Shown in pieces: positions 14,778 through 26,022 of a stretch of DNA of 64,000 nucleotides. This stretch comes from Hypoxylon rubiginosum (taxonomy: Eukaryota > Ascomycota > Sordariomycetes > Xylariales > Hypoxylaceae). A program made the position numbers and the translations under genes. The DNA lies in contig CADCXA010000021.1 of assembly GCA_902806565.1 (NCBI GenBank), forward strand, positions 1 through 64,000, written 5' to 3'. Every line of letters starts with the position of its first letter. The first letter of the stretch is position 1. The notes below the pieces were generated by a model that saw only the letters and a list, made by a program, of their open reading frames with translations, did not search any database and was not told the origin of the DNA.

Positions 14778-16170
14778 ATTAATAATTTATATTAAATTAA
14801 AACTATAATTATAATTAAAAACTTATATTTTTAAAAAAATAAAATTATAAAATTTAAAAACTTAATATATATTAAATTAAAAATAATTTTAATTTATATA
14901 ATATTTTAATTTATTAATAAAAACAAATAAACTATTAATTTAAAAAGTTAATATTAAATATAAAATTTTATATTAAAATAAAATAATTAAAACCTTTAAA
15001 TTTTTTTTAATATATAATTTATTAAATAAATATTTATTTTATAAAAACTTTATATATTAAATTTTATATATATAAAATATATTAAAATATTATAATTAAT
15101 AATATATAAATAATAATAATAATAATAATAAAATAACTTATTATAATAATTATATATTTAATTATATTTTAAATAATATATAAGTTTAAATATTATAATT
15201 ATTATTTAATTTTAAAGTTTTTATAAAATTTAAGTTTTTTAATAAAATTAATATATATTAAAATTAAAACTAATTTATTATTATATTAATTAAATATTTA
15301 AAAACTTATAAAAAAACATTTTGTTTTATATTTTAAAATATATTAAAAAGTAATAAGGTTTTTTAAATAATAATATTATTAATATTATTAATTATAATAT
15401 AATAATAATAAAATTATATAATTAAATATATAAAATTAATAAAAAATTTTTAATTTAATAATTAAAATAATTATATTTTATTATAAACTTATAAATTATT
15501 ATATATATAATTTAAAAATTAAATAATAAAAGTTTTTTAAAAAAGAAATTAATATAATAATAAAATAAATATTTAAAATTTAAAAAAAAAAAAAGGTTTT
15601 TTATTTTAATTATTATAAGGTTTTTTTTTATATTATTAATATAATAAATTTTTTTAAAACTTTTAACCTTAAAATTAAAAGTATTTTAAAATAAAAATAA
15701 ATTTAATAAAAGTTTTAAATATTAAAAGATTTTAAATATTAAAGAATTATAAAGTTTTAAATTATATATATTTTATATAACTAATAATATATAATAAATA
15801 ATAATAATAATAAATTTAATTATATTAATTAAAAAAACAATATATATTAATAATAATAATTTTATTAATTAATTATTATTTTTAAATTAAACTTTTAAAA
15901 ATATTTTATTAAAATTTAGTTTTTAAAATTTTAATTTTAATTTTACCTTTAAAATTTATAATATATATTATATATTTTAAGTTTAATATTAATTTAAATT
16001 TTTATTATATTTTTATTATATTATTTAAAATATTTTTTAAAAATTATAATATTTTTTTATTTATTATATTTAATTATTTTAATTATAAATTTTAAAATCT
16101 TTTAAATTCTTTTTAAAAAAAAGTTTTTAAATTAAAAAGTTTTCAATTTAAAATTTTTTTTTTAAATAAT

Positions 16171-16322
16171 TATTACAGTTTAAATAAAAAAGTTTTAAAT
16201 AATATAATAAAAATAAAATAAAAATTCTAAGGTAAATATAAAACTTAAAATTTATTATATATATTATAAACTTTATAGTTAAAATTATAATTATAGTTTT
16301 AAAAATTTAATTTTAATATTTT
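16171..16322 (+). repeat. Direct repeat pair A, copy 1
   Basis: About 150 bp starting near ATTACAGTTTAAAT aligns with 17082-17230. The shared part includes AAAGTTTTAAATAATATAA and a long A+T run ending in TTTAACTTTAAT-like sequence. Both copies keep scattered CTAAGG-type residues. The spacing of about 910 bp suggests termini of a small element or a segmental copy. Confidence 0.6.
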
Positions 16323-17081
16323 CCTTTTAATTTTAAATTTTAATAAAAGTGTGGTATTAAAAAAATATTATAAAAGTAATTATTTTTATTATTTTATAAA
16401 AAAGATCTGGCTATAAAAAATTTTTAATTATATAAAAATAATTATAATTATAAAAATAATTATATAGGTTTTAAATATTTAAATAAATAATTTTTATTAT
16501 TATTTTATAATTAAATTTTAAATCTTTTTTTAATATTTTATATATATATATAAATTTTAATTATTTAATAAGTTTATATTATATTGTTTATTTTATATAT
16601 TATTAAAAATTAAAAAAAGAAAAAAAAAAAGAAAAAACTTTTATATTATAAATTTATATATATTTATAAATTAAAACTTTTTAAATATAATTAATAAGTT
16701 TAATAAAAATATTAATTATTAAATTAATAATTATTAAAATATTTATTAATAAGTTTATTTTATAGGTTAATATAAAATTTTATAAGGATTTTTATAAAGA
16801 TTTTTATAAGGATTTATATATTAAATAAAAAATATAATAATATTAATAATTTATAAATAAAAAAATAATTAATTTTATTAATATAATAATTATAATATTT
16901 ATATTAATAAATTATAATTTAAACTTTTAATGTTAATATATATAAAAAATATATTAAAATACTTGTTATTTTAATAATATTATAATTAATTTATTAATTA
17001 AACTTCTTTTTATTAAAAATAAAATAAAATTAATTATAAAATATAAAAAATAATAAATTAATTTAAATAAAAAACATTAAA

Positions 17082-17230
17082 TATTATAGTTTAAATATAA
17101 AAGTTTTAAATAATATAATAAAAATAAAATAAATATTTTAAAATAAATATAAAACTTAAAATTTATTATATATATTATAAACTTTATATTTAAAATTATA
17201 ACTAAGGCTTTAAAAACTTAACTTTAATAA
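17082..17230 (+). repeat. Direct repeat pair A, copy 2
   Basis: This is the second copy of the sequence at 16171-16322, in the same orientation and about 911 bp away. Differences are mostly single substitutions. Confidence 0.6.
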
Positions 17231-17896
17231 TATTTATATTTATATTTAAAATTTAATATTTCTTATAGTTTTTTTAATTTTAAATTATTATATATTTTTT
17301 TAAAAAAAATTATAATAATATTTAATAAATTAATAATATTAATTAATATAATATTTTAAATTTATTTTATAAATTTATTCTTTTATATTTTTAATTTTTA
17401 ATTAATTAAAAAAAATCAATTAATCCCTTTTATATAATAATTTAAATTTAATAAAAAAGATTTTATTATATTTAAAAAGATATTTTATTTTAATAATATA
17501 ATAAATAATTTTATAATAATTTAATAAAATATAAAACATATAAATATTAAATATTTTATAATTATAATTTATTTTATATATAATATTTTATGTTAATTAT
17601 AATAATTTATATTTATTTTATAATTAATTAGTTTAAAATTATATTATTTATTATAATTTTATAATTATTTATATTATATTAAATTTAATTTAAATATATA
17701 TTTAATTTAATATTATTATTTAATATTAACTTTTATTTAATTATAATAAATATTTAATATTATTTTATATTTATTAATAATAATATATATAATATTAATA
17801 TAATATATATTAATTTTTTTAATTAATAATTCTTTATATAATATAAAATATAATTTAAATTATCGGTAAATAAAATAATAAAAAAAAGAAAAAAAG

Positions 17897-18075
17897 CTGT
17901 ATAATTAAAATAATAATAAAAGTAAAAATAAAAACTAATATTATAAAAAAAATAAAAACTTTAATTAATTTAAATATAAATATATAATATAAAGTTTAAA
18001 CTTTATAATTATATATAAAACTTAAAGTTTTATATATATTATTTTATATAATAACTTTATTTATATTATTTTATA
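17897..18075 (+). repeat. Direct repeat pair B, copy 1
   Basis: A 179-bp sequence starting CTGTATAATTAAAATAATAA is repeated at 19022-19200 with few differences. Each copy is preceded by an A-rich run. Equal lengths and identical orientation suggest terminal repeats of a miniature LTR-type element with an internal part of about 950 bp. Confidence 0.65.
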
Positions 18076-18419
18076 TTAATTATTTTTTCTTTTTCTTTTT
18101 TTTTTAATATAACGTAATTATTATTTAAAGTTTTTATAAATCCTTTATAATTTAATTAATTAAATTAATTTAATATTAATAATTTTTTTTTTTTATTATA
18201 TATATATATATTAATTTACTAAAATATTATACGTAAAAATACTATATAAAAAAACTATATATAAATCTAGTTAATTAAAAATTTAATTTAAAAATCTAAG
18301 GTTTAATTTAAAATAAAAATAATTTAATTTATTTTATAGATTTTTTATATAATTTAAATTTTAATTTTATAAATAAAGATTTTAATAATTTAATAAAAAG
18401 TTTTAATATTTATATAAAA

Positions 18420-18551
18420 TTAATTTAATAAAAAAATCTTTATAATTTTTATAATAAATTTATTATATAATTAAAATTATAATTTTATAAATTAATTTAA
18501 TAAAAGAATTTTTATAATTTTTATAATAAATTTATTATATAATTAAAATTA
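18420..18551 (+). repeat. Two-copy tandem duplication, 72-bp period
   Basis: A 60-bp segment starting TTAATTTAATAAAA and ending TATATAATTAAAATTA occurs at 18420 and again 72 bp later, with three or so differences. It is a short local duplication inside the A+T block. Confidence 0.6.
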
Positions 18552-19021
18552 TTATATATAATAAATATAAAGTTAAAAAAATATAAAATAATATAATATA
18601 AAATAAGCGGAATTATATTTTTAAGTTTTTAAATTATTAAGTAGGATTTGTTTTATATAATTAATTAATAATATTAAAATATTATTAATATTATTAAATT
18701 TAATTAATAAAATATTTAATTTAAATTTATTTTATATAATAAAATATAAATTTAAAATATATAAAGCGGTAATATATTAAAATATATATATAAAATTATA
18801 ACTTAAAATCCTTAAAAATTCTAAAAATATAAAATAATATAACTTTAAAAATAAATAAAATTATATTTTAAAAATTCTTATTAATATAAACGTGGCTTTT
18901 ATTTTATTTTAAAATAAATAAAATTTTAACGTTATTTATTTTATTTTAAAATTTTATTATTTATTTTATTAGTTAATAAGATTAATTAATATTAATAAAT
19001 AAATAAATAAAAAAAAAAAAA

Positions 19022-19200
19022 CTATATAATTAAAATAATAATAAAAGTAAAAATAAAAACTAATATTATAAAAAAATTAAAAACTTTAATTAGTTTAAAT
19101 ATAAATATATAACGTAAAATTTAAACTTTATAATTATATATAAAATTTAAAACTTTATATATATTATTTTATATAATAATTTTATTTATATTATTTTATA
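19022..19200 (+). repeat. Direct repeat pair B, copy 2
   Basis: Second copy of the 179-bp repeat, beginning CTATATAATTAAAATAATAA. It lies about 600 bp before the end of the A+T block. Confidence 0.65.
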
Positions 19201-19795
19201 TAAATAATATTATATTTATAAAATTATTAAAAGTTATTATATTTTTAATTAATAATATAAAAATAATAAAAAATATTATATAATAATATTTTAAATTTTT
19301 ATAATTTATTTAAATAAATAATATTATAAAATAAATTTAAATATTTTAAAAATTTATATTATTAAAAAATAATATAATTATATATTAATATTTATATATA
19401 AAATTATTATTATATATATATAAACATTTAATAAAATTTTAAAATATAAATAATAAAACTTTATTAATTAAATAATTATTAATAATAAAACTTATAAAAA
19501 TTTTATAATTAATAATAATAATAAATATTAATTTATATAATAAAATTTTTTTTTTTTAATAAAATATTATTTTAATATAATATATATATAATTATATAAT
19601 ATTTTTTTATAATATTTTTTAAATTTAATTTTTTATTTTAATTAAAATATATAAATAATTAATTATAATTATAATTTTAATATAATATTTAATTAATTAG
19701 TTATATTATTTTTAATATATATTAAATTATATTATTTAAATTAAATTATTTTTTTATTGGTAAATATATTATTATCGTTAAAAAAAACGTTAATG

Positions 19796-20340
19796 CCCGA
19801 GTTTAAAAGGGTTATTTGTGCGCAGCCGAGAAGGGGGGCCTTTCTCCAGCCACACTTCTTAGTCAGCAGGTACATAGGTACATGTGGTGTGGGGGGTGGT
19901 GGTGTGGCTGAGGTCAAGCCATAGGTACATAGGTACATCTGCACCACACTTAGTCAGCAGCAGGGTGTGGTGGGGTGGAGGTGGCTCAGCAGCCATATCA
20001 GGTACAAAGGTACATCTGCACCACGTGGTTGAGCCACATCGCCACATCTACATCACGTGGTTGAGCCACATTTATATCACGTGGATTAACCACAAATGGA
20101 AGGCGGTGGGGGGGGCACAATTGCGTCAGCCAATTAACGTACGTGGTTATGCGCGAGAGGGGGGTGCGCCGGAGGATTCTTGCGACGAGGCGAGCGGAGC
20201 GAGCCTCGGAGCAAGAATCCGGAGGCGCGGCCCCCTCCGCGGCTTCAGATAAATTGAATATAAAAATATAGAAATAAAATATATATTATGAATAATCTAA
20301 GGGTATTTATCCGATGACTAAACCTGCTCCTAAACTCGGG
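19796..20340. mobile_element. Putative 545-bp non-autonomous element with TIRs
   Basis: The ends are exact inverted complements: CCCGAGTTTA at 19796-19805 and TAAACTCGGG at 20331-20340. The outer flanks TTAATG (left) and TTATTG (right) agree at five of six positions, which could be an eroded target-site duplication. The interior holds repeated GGTACATAGGTACAT units (from 19868), repeated CACGTGGTTGAGCCACAT units (20021-20090) and a long GC-rich hairpin. No coding sequence is convincing. The class is unknown, and the TIR may be coincidental because it is only 10 bp. Confidence 0.45.
20155..20236. repeat. GC-rich nested hairpin
   Basis: GGATTCTTGC (20174-20183) pairs perfectly with GCAAGAATCC (20211-20220). 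Inside that, CGAGGC (20186-20191) pairs with GCCTCG (20203-20208) around GAGCGGAGCGA. Outside, the G-rich GGGGGGTGCGCC side pairs imperfectly with GGCGCGGCCCCC. The result is a stem of about 80 nt next to a GC-poor isochore. Confidence 0.75.
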
Positions 20341-21143
20341 TTATTGTGGCACGCTAGACCTGGGGTGCCCTCTTGTATATATAAGGCGTTAGCCTGTGTG
20401 TTTAAGCCACTGTAAGTTAAGTAATTTACCGTAACTAGGTCTCAGCTCTTGGTTATCCAGGTAAGAAAATAGGCCTATTGGCCGACAGAGCGATAAGATA
20501 AGCCTCTTTGCTCTCGCTCTATATGTACAGCCGGAGTCGGTAGCTGTTAGGGTTCATAGCTCTCTGCGCAACAAAATAGTTGTTCTGCGCATCGAATAGC
20601 TGATTACAATGTAGTGTGTCAGTGAGAGTTAGTAGAAAAGAAAAAGAGAAGAGGGGAGATTTAGACTTAAGATTAATTCTCACCTTCCGCTTCTGTGGTT
20701 TCCAAGTAATTATTTTCGACTTCTACATAAAGTTATTACTACCTAAGATTATACGGCAGTAGCTCCTTTTGAAAAGGAGTAGATGTTGTCGTTTATGTTA
20801 GGAGGTAGGTACTTTAGAGTTATCCTAAAAAACCAACTCTAATATATGGCACGGCACCAGCTGTTGTTTCTTTTCTGCCAGCCTAGACACTTCGAAGGTT
20901 ATGCTAGTTAACGGGAAGCGTGACTGTCTTGATTGCCAATATGCACCAACTACCTCTAATGCCTTCTTAGATTATATACAGCAGTTACTCCCCAAGTAAC
21001 AGGACAAGTGTCGAGATGCAACGTCATAGCCTGGAGTGGCATCCAAAACCAAACCGCCTTATGCATATCCCACGTCTAATGCAATATGCCGATGAGTACG
21101 AGTGACGACCCCCTTTATATCCTGAGTGCTCTCCATTCTTGTT
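20341..21143. other. Spacer, possible LTR-like remnant
   Basis: No gene is seen. The first 300 bp has an LTR-like layout (a TATATATAAGG promoter-like box near 20376 and a pyrimidine-rich stretch near 20508), and a short TGTTAG...TTACA segment lies at 20537-20608. A small perfect hairpin, CTCCTTTT-G-AAAAGGAG, is at about 20763-20779. Without a second copy the LTR idea is weak. Confidence 0.3.
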
Positions 21144-22142
21144 TTACACCACAGGATATTTCGGCTGTCCGGTACTCAGCCACCCAGCGATATTCTCCTT
21201 CAACGCCCTGTGGAACTTGTCGTTCGTATCCTCCGCGCTCCACGCGACGTGCGGCGTAGTGATCAAGTTGAGGCCTGCCGTCTCGGGTCCGACAAGGGGG
21301 CTGTTCTCCGCGCTCGCCGGTTCCCGCGCATACACGTCCGTCGCGTACCCGGCGATCCTCCCGCTCCTCAGCGCCGCCACTAGAGCCTCCTCGTCCACGA
21401 TCAGCCCGCGCGACACGTTGACCAGGACCGCGTGCGGCTTCATGGAGGCGAGCTCGGCGTCGGAGATCAGGTCCAGCGACTCGGGCGACCGCGGCAGGCA
21501 CAGCACGATGACGGAGCTCTCGCGGATCAACGTCTCGAAAGGCGTGCGTCCTTCCGGAGCTGTCGACGAGCCCTTGCGCCCGGATATTAGGACCTTCATG
21601 CCTAGCCCTCTGGCCATCGACTCGACGATCTTGCCCACGGCGCCGTAGCCGACGATGCCGAGCGTCTCGCCGCGACACGTCTTGGGCGGCTTGCCGTCGG
21701 GTCCGTTCAGAGCCTCCTGCAGCGTCCCCTTTTTTGGCCACTCGCCGGACCGGACCAGAGCGTGCGACAGCACCACGGACCGGCGGGCGGCAAAGTACAG
21801 AGCGACGGCGTGCTCCGCGACGGCGACGGTGTTGCAGTGCGGCGTGTTGGTGACGACGATGCCGCGCGCCCTGCACGCTTCCAGGTCGACGGAGTCGGTG
21901 CCGGAGGCCACGATGGCGACCATCTTGAGACGCGGCGAGACCGCGGGGTGCAGCACGTCAGCGCCAATCGGGACTACGGTCGAGATGAGCATGTCCGCGT
22001 CTCTGATCCTCTCGGCCACCTGGTCCGCGCGCGTCCTCGAGTACTCCTGGAGCTCGTAGGTATGCGGGGCGGGGAGGTCTAGGGCTGGGACGGGAACGAA
22101 GAAGGACTCCAGCGCGACGACGACGTGGTGGGTCTGCGCCAT
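21144..22142 (-). CDS. D-isomer-specific 2-hydroxyacid dehydrogenase
   Basis: This 332-aa protein is the usual length for the NAD(P)-dependent D-2-hydroxyacid dehydrogenases that interconvert 2-oxoacids and D-2-hydroxyacids (glycerate, glyoxylate/hydroxypyruvate or related substrates). The Rossmann motif G-Y-G-A-V-G is at about residues 165-170. The catalytic Arg sits in N-V-S-R-G (R245), the Glu in Y-A-R-E-P (E274) and the His in T-P-H-V-A-W (H298), so the full triad is present. No intron is needed. I chose the Met of M-A-Q-T-H-H as start because the catalytic fold begins there, but the same frame stays open for 90 more codons upstream. The gene is clearly richer in GC than the surrounding spacers. 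Exact substrate cannot be read from sequence. Confidence 0.9.
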   Translation of the reverse strand: MAQTHHVVVALESFFVPVPALDLPAPHTYELQEYSRTRADQVAERIRDADMLISTVVPIGADVLHPAVSPRLKMVAIVASGTDSVDLEACRARGIVVTNTPHCNTVAVAEHAVALYFAARRSVVLSHALVRSGEWPKKGTLQEALNGPDGKPPKTCRGETLGIVGYGAVGKIVESMARGLGMKVLISGRKGSSTAPEGRTPFETLIRESSVIVLCLPRSPESLDLISDAELASMKPHAVLVNVSRGLIVDEEALVAALRSGRIAGYATDVYAREPASAENSPLVGPETAGLNLITTPHVAWSAEDTNDKFHRALKENIAGWLSTGQPKYPVV

Positions 22143-22412
22143 GATGGTACGCTTCTGCTGCCAGTTTGGTGTAGCGATGCGAAAATCTCGTAGAGATAGA
22201 GTGGCAGCGTCCGTGGACCGAAATAACAGGGCGTTGTCGGTAGTAGGTAAGGCGTAGAGGCGTCGTGGTTGGGATTGGTGGGAAATCTGTCGGACGAAGC
22301 GAAGGCCGGGATCGAAATATAACACTTGTCCGGAGCGGAGACGGGCTTGTAGTCGGGAGGGCGCACCACTTACAGCCCTCATTGCGCTATATATCCCGGT
22401 TGTCATCATCAT
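22143..22412 (-). other. In-frame N-terminal extension of the dehydrogenase
   Basis: The dehydrogenase frame continues upstream without a stop for 90 codons to an ATG cluster at 22404-22412. The encoded stretch is Arg-rich with almost no acidic residues in its first 27 residues (after the M-R-A-V-S-G Met), like a mitochondrial presequence. It could be an alternative first exon part, a 5' leader or chance. No ribosomal start context settles it. Confidence 0.35.
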
Positions 22413-23058
22413 CCTTGTAGATCTGCGGTCAGGGGTGCTGATTTGTCTGCGAGACCGAATAGCTGACCGTCGACATAATGGAAGAGTATCCGAGTGGAAT
22501 CTGACACCATTATTAATATTACTGAATTCATATGAAAATGTACCTTAGGCACGCTTGTAAGTCGACCCCTTGATGCCTTAGGTCAACTGAAAATGATGAT
22601 GGAATTAACACAATAGGTTCCACCCCTTTGCACATGTTGTGCTGACCTCATATTTCTACTGGATAATTGGATAAATAATCAAAGCATGCCGGAATCAATC
22701 CGATGTGAGAAGCAAGGAGTGTAAGCTGAACGATTTTCTATTGGATATCTCTTTTTCTATATACTACTTTGAGGTCTTCATGATAATAGCTAGTGCCTCT
22801 CCTTTGGGGATAACGACACGGAAGCTATGCTCGTTACTGCCTTCGCGCCCCAAGGAACATTCCCTAAAAACTTCCGTCTATTTACGCCTAGGGTCCCATG
22901 GACGTCGGTATCATTGACACGCTCCTTGTTAAGTAGCAATTGGCCTGTCCCAATTTTGCCGCTGGGCAGCACGAAACCGAAACAGGCTGCACACCCGGTT
23001 CCTTGCGTCCCGGGAAGCCCGCAATGTACTTCGACTACTGCTGCATTTGATAATGCTT
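22413..23058. other. Spacer between dehydrogenase and GST
   Basis: Part is the upstream region of the dehydrogenase and part the 3' flank of the GST gene (both on the minus strand). Scattered short reading frames overlap it, but none has coding character. I see no RNA gene or repeat. Confidence 0.5.
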
Positions 23059-23778
23059 TCACGCCTTGGTACGGGTCTCGCACAGGACGAGCTCGCCGAG
23101 GGGCTCGAACTCGGGAAGCGCGGCGAGTCCCTGCAGCCAAGCGACGACGTTGGGAGCCTCCTTGCGCATCTCGGCGTCGACCAAGAACTTGGTGGCGGCG
23201 AACAGGGTGCCGGAGACCATGATGTCGGCCAGGGTGAGGCTGTCGCCGACGAGGTACTTCTTGCCGCCCTGGAGCGCGGCCTCGAGGCACTTGAGGGCGC
23301 GCAGGGTGTCGGCGGCGCACTTCTCGTAGCGCGCCTCGTCGAAGGGGATGAGCTTCATCAGCACCATGACGGCGGGCGGGAGGATGCTGGGGATCAGCTC
23401 GGTGTCGGCGAAGTAGCTCCACTGGGCGATGAGCGCCTCCGTCTTGGCGTCGGCGCCGAGCAGCTGCGCGGCCTTGGGGCCGGCGCGCGCCAGGTACGTG
23501 CAGATGGCGCCGCCCTCGGCCACGCAGAAGCCGTCGGCGCACTCGAGCGCCGGCACCTTGCCCATGGGGAACTTGGCCAGGAACTCGGGGGTCTGGTTCG
23601 TCACCCGCATCTGGAAGTTCTCCGTCAGGGGTACCTCGAGGCCGTTCACGGCAGCCACGACTTGGGCCTGCGAAGAGAGTTAGATTTCACGGCAGAGTTG
23701 GAGCGAGATGATGAGGAAACTTACTCGCTGAACGCGGAAGTTGCCCGGGTAGGAATAGATCTTGCCAAAGGGTGCCAT
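23059..23778 (-). CDS. Glutathione S-transferase, EF1Bgamma class
   Basis: Two exons, 23778-23725 and 23667-23059, flank a 57-bp intron (GTAAGT...CGCAG) and give 220 aa. The N-terminus M-A-P-F-G-K-I-Y-S-Y-P, the cis-Pro loop (K-F-P-M-G-K-V-P-A-L-E) and a C-terminal helical domain (S-L-T-L-A-D-I near residue 170) match stand-alone fungal GSTs related to the N-terminal half of elongation factor 1Bgamma. Such proteins conjugate glutathione to electrophiles in the cytosol. There is no EF1G C-terminal domain, so this is the short GST form. The first exon is 18 codons and easily missed. The 5' flank has a T-rich stretch and a TATAATA sequence near 23957. The coding part is GC-rich compared with its flanks. 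Confidence 0.88.
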
Positions 23779-25188
23779 GGTTATCTTGAGTTGATTTGGT
23801 GTGGAAAAGTTATGATGGTAAACAACAGTTGAAAGGTGGAAAGGAGGAAGAGTTAAGAGCTAAGAGTTGGAGTGTGCGATGTTGCAATTGAATGTTCTGA
23901 TGTTGCGATCTGGCGAGTTAGACTAGACATTTAATGGAGAACTAACCCCCCTTTTTTATAATAGAACGTTCGGGAAGGAAGATAGAATCTTTCCGATGAA
24001 GAAGCCGGTCGATCTTGGATTTGTAATCCTATCACTCCGTCCCGTCCCGCCTTTTTGCACTTTAAGCCACCTTTTATCCACAGTCCCCCAATGGGGGCCG
24101 TGGGTACGACGTCGCGGCTCTCTTGAAACGTGTCACCTTCTTCACCGTACCTGAGATAAGTTGCATGAAAGCTGAACTAGCGGTGACTACTGCATTTTCC
24201 CGTCTAGACCGTTTGTAGTTGGCTAGGTTGCTCCTAGTTGCTGCATATAAGTCTTTCTGCTGCTTGATATCGAGCTTGTTTCATGCCGAGATCCGCAGCC
24301 GGGCCGGTCTAGAATGCTACCCAGATCTGGAATCTAGATGGCGCCTAGGATGGGCTAGGGTTAGTTTCTCTTAACAAGCCCCACAGCTTGTAACTGCCAT
24401 CTGGCTCTTGGCATTTTGTAGTAGATCGTCATTGAAAGGGCAACGTTAAATCGCGTATATAGATTGGGACGATACGAAGAATTGGAATCTATCGTGGAGA
24501 GTGCCAATAGAGAACTGCTGCATACTGTCTTACCTATTACTGATGATTGACGACGTGTGATTATATAATCATATGTAATATTCGGACATCAAAGGACGTT
24601 GAATTAGTAGCAATATTATAAATTCGTATAATCCCTAGCCGCGCGAACCGCAGTTCATTTGGGTTGACTCCGATAGCAGTCGGGGTTTTGTGATTTCCAT
24701 TGCTCAAAGGCTCGTGGTATGAACGACTTGCGGACTTGAGGTCTTTCCGAACGCCGTGCAAAGATCTTCATTTCTAAGCTGGCTTGGTAAGCTCGCATCA
24801 CTTTGAGCCGTGCACAGTCTCGTTGCCCAATACGATCAGATCGATAGATTACCTATATACTACCTGTCCCGATAGTAAGTGCTTCTATGTACCTGCAGCA
24901 TAGGTGTGCCTGATGAGCGTCAAGCTGCCCTGCTCATAGTGTTCGCATCAAGATCGGATTTTCAAATATTTCAGCTTGCCCATGTTAGCTGTGCTTACAT
25001 CGTGACAACACGGGTATCTCCAGCAGCAGGCTTGGAATGAGGAAGTGTAAGTTGTTATAATTGAACAATTTCTAACGCAGATAATGATGAAATCTGACAG
25101 CGTCTCCTCATTCGGTTCATGGTATAAACGAGCCATTTCCTTGCGATCGCGATCGAATACCCGGGGAATTGGGCTGTACACAAGCCTC
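23779..25188. other. 1.4-kb spacer, GST promoter side
   Basis: No convincing gene is seen in either strand; the short reading frames here lack any family motif. The part next to 23778 is pyrimidine-rich (C and T runs near 23947-23955), as in many fungal promoters. The remainder is the 3' flank of the F-box gene. Confidence 0.5.
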
Positions 25189-26022
25189 CTAGTCGTAATA
25201 GCCCGTGAAGATGAAGTTCTGAATCGGACCCTGCCAAGGCAGTAACCGCTTTTTCGCCGAACCGCTGATGACCCAACTATCCCTAGATTCGGGACCGAAC
25301 CCGCGGCTTACGGGGCCGCCTCTCACATACAACACCGCGGCCTGCCGCGCCTCTTTTCCAAAGTCGACCAAGTCTCGATCGTCAGAGATGAAACATTCAT
25401 ACTCGGATAGGATATCATAGCTCCGCAGTCGTCGTCCGAGAATTAGTTCCCAGCTGCCAGTTTCGAGACCGTACGTGGCCTTATCGCAAAGCAAGATGTC
25501 AAAGAAGAGGCCCATCGTCAAGCCGGACGGCTCCAAATCCACCTGGTAGTAATCGACCGAGTCCCCCTCCGGTGCCGAATAGCTTTTTACCACGTCCAGG
25601 TGCGTGATAGGGGCCTGGCCGAATGTGAGACTGAGATTGCGCCAACTCGCCTCGGGACGGGTATACGCGGCGCGCTGGGACAGCGATTCTGCCCATGGGA
25701 GCCGGCGGAAGGGAAGCGTGTAATCGCCATTTAGGGTCAGGTATGCGAATCTCTTCTTCTCCGTGGCGGTGAAGCAATCTGCCGTGTTGAATAAACCCTT
25801 GAACTTTGTTTTCCAGAGGGGATGTATTCGCATCTCCTCGGAATCATGGCCCTCGTCACAAGTAGCGGACTTGTTCTGAACATTGTATATGGTATCCTGA
25901 ATTAGCGCATGGAATCGTCTGCTTGCGAATTGCGACGCGATTAACGACTGGAGATCCACGGTGGCGAGGATCTCCAAAATCGCGATGAGGATCTCATTCG
26001 GCAAATTGGACAAATTGGTCAT
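25189..26022 (-). CDS. F-box domain protein
   Basis: This 277-aa protein starts with M-T-N-L-S-N-L-P-N-E-I-L, and residues 5-45 form an F-box (LP-x-E-I-L...D-L-x-S-L-I-A-S...S-R-R-F). F-box proteins bind Skp1 and bring targets to SCF ubiquitin ligases. The rest has no recognised repeat (no LRR or WD40), only aromatic and acidic patches, as is common for the large lineage-specific F-box families of filamentous fungi. No intron is needed. It is divergent to a second F-box gene with a spacer of about 700 bp. Target unknown. Confidence 0.75.
   Translation of the reverse strand: MTNLSNLPNEILIAILEILATVDLQSLIASQFASRRFHALIQDTIYNVQNKSATCDEGHDSEEMRIHPLWKTKFKGLFNTADCFTATEKKRFAYLTLNGDYTLPFRRLPWAESLSQRAAYTRPEASWRNLSLTFGQAPITHLDVVKSYSAPEGDSVDYYQVDLEPSGLTMGLFFDILLCDKATYGLETGSWELILGRRLRSYDILSEYECFISDDRDLVDFGKEARQAAVLYVRGGPVSRGFGPESRDSWVISGSAKKRLLPWQGPIQNFIFTGYYD

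Larger units (their letters stand above)
1..19795. repeat. RIP-degraded A+T-rich block without genes
   Basis: Nearly every base is A or T; long stretches hold no C or G, and stops lie every few codons in all frames. Composition changes sharply at about 19.79 kb. Remnants of an LTR retrotransposon and several repeat pairs lie inside, so this is repeat DNA whose C:G pairs were converted to T:A, the signature of fungal RIP. I see no intact gene; the flanks 1-2569 and 14778-16170 hold only simple A/T sequence to my eye. It could be a pericentromeric or subtelomeric A+T isochore. A RIP index was not calculated. Confidence 0.9.

Noticed and set aside
1..19795. Possible mitochondrial DNA
   Set aside because: A+T richness alone suggested it, but LTRs, a purine tract and a gypsy RNase H relic are present, and the block runs into nuclear genes. 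An assembly join is not excluded.
19741..20252. Short reading frames on both strands (62-122 codons)
   Set aside because: They run through the GGTACAT and CCACAT repeats and the GC hairpin. They are repeat translations without protein character.
21115..22082. Overlapping frames at the dehydrogenase locus
   Set aside because: Same GC effect. Only the frame with the Rossmann and catalytic motifs is real.
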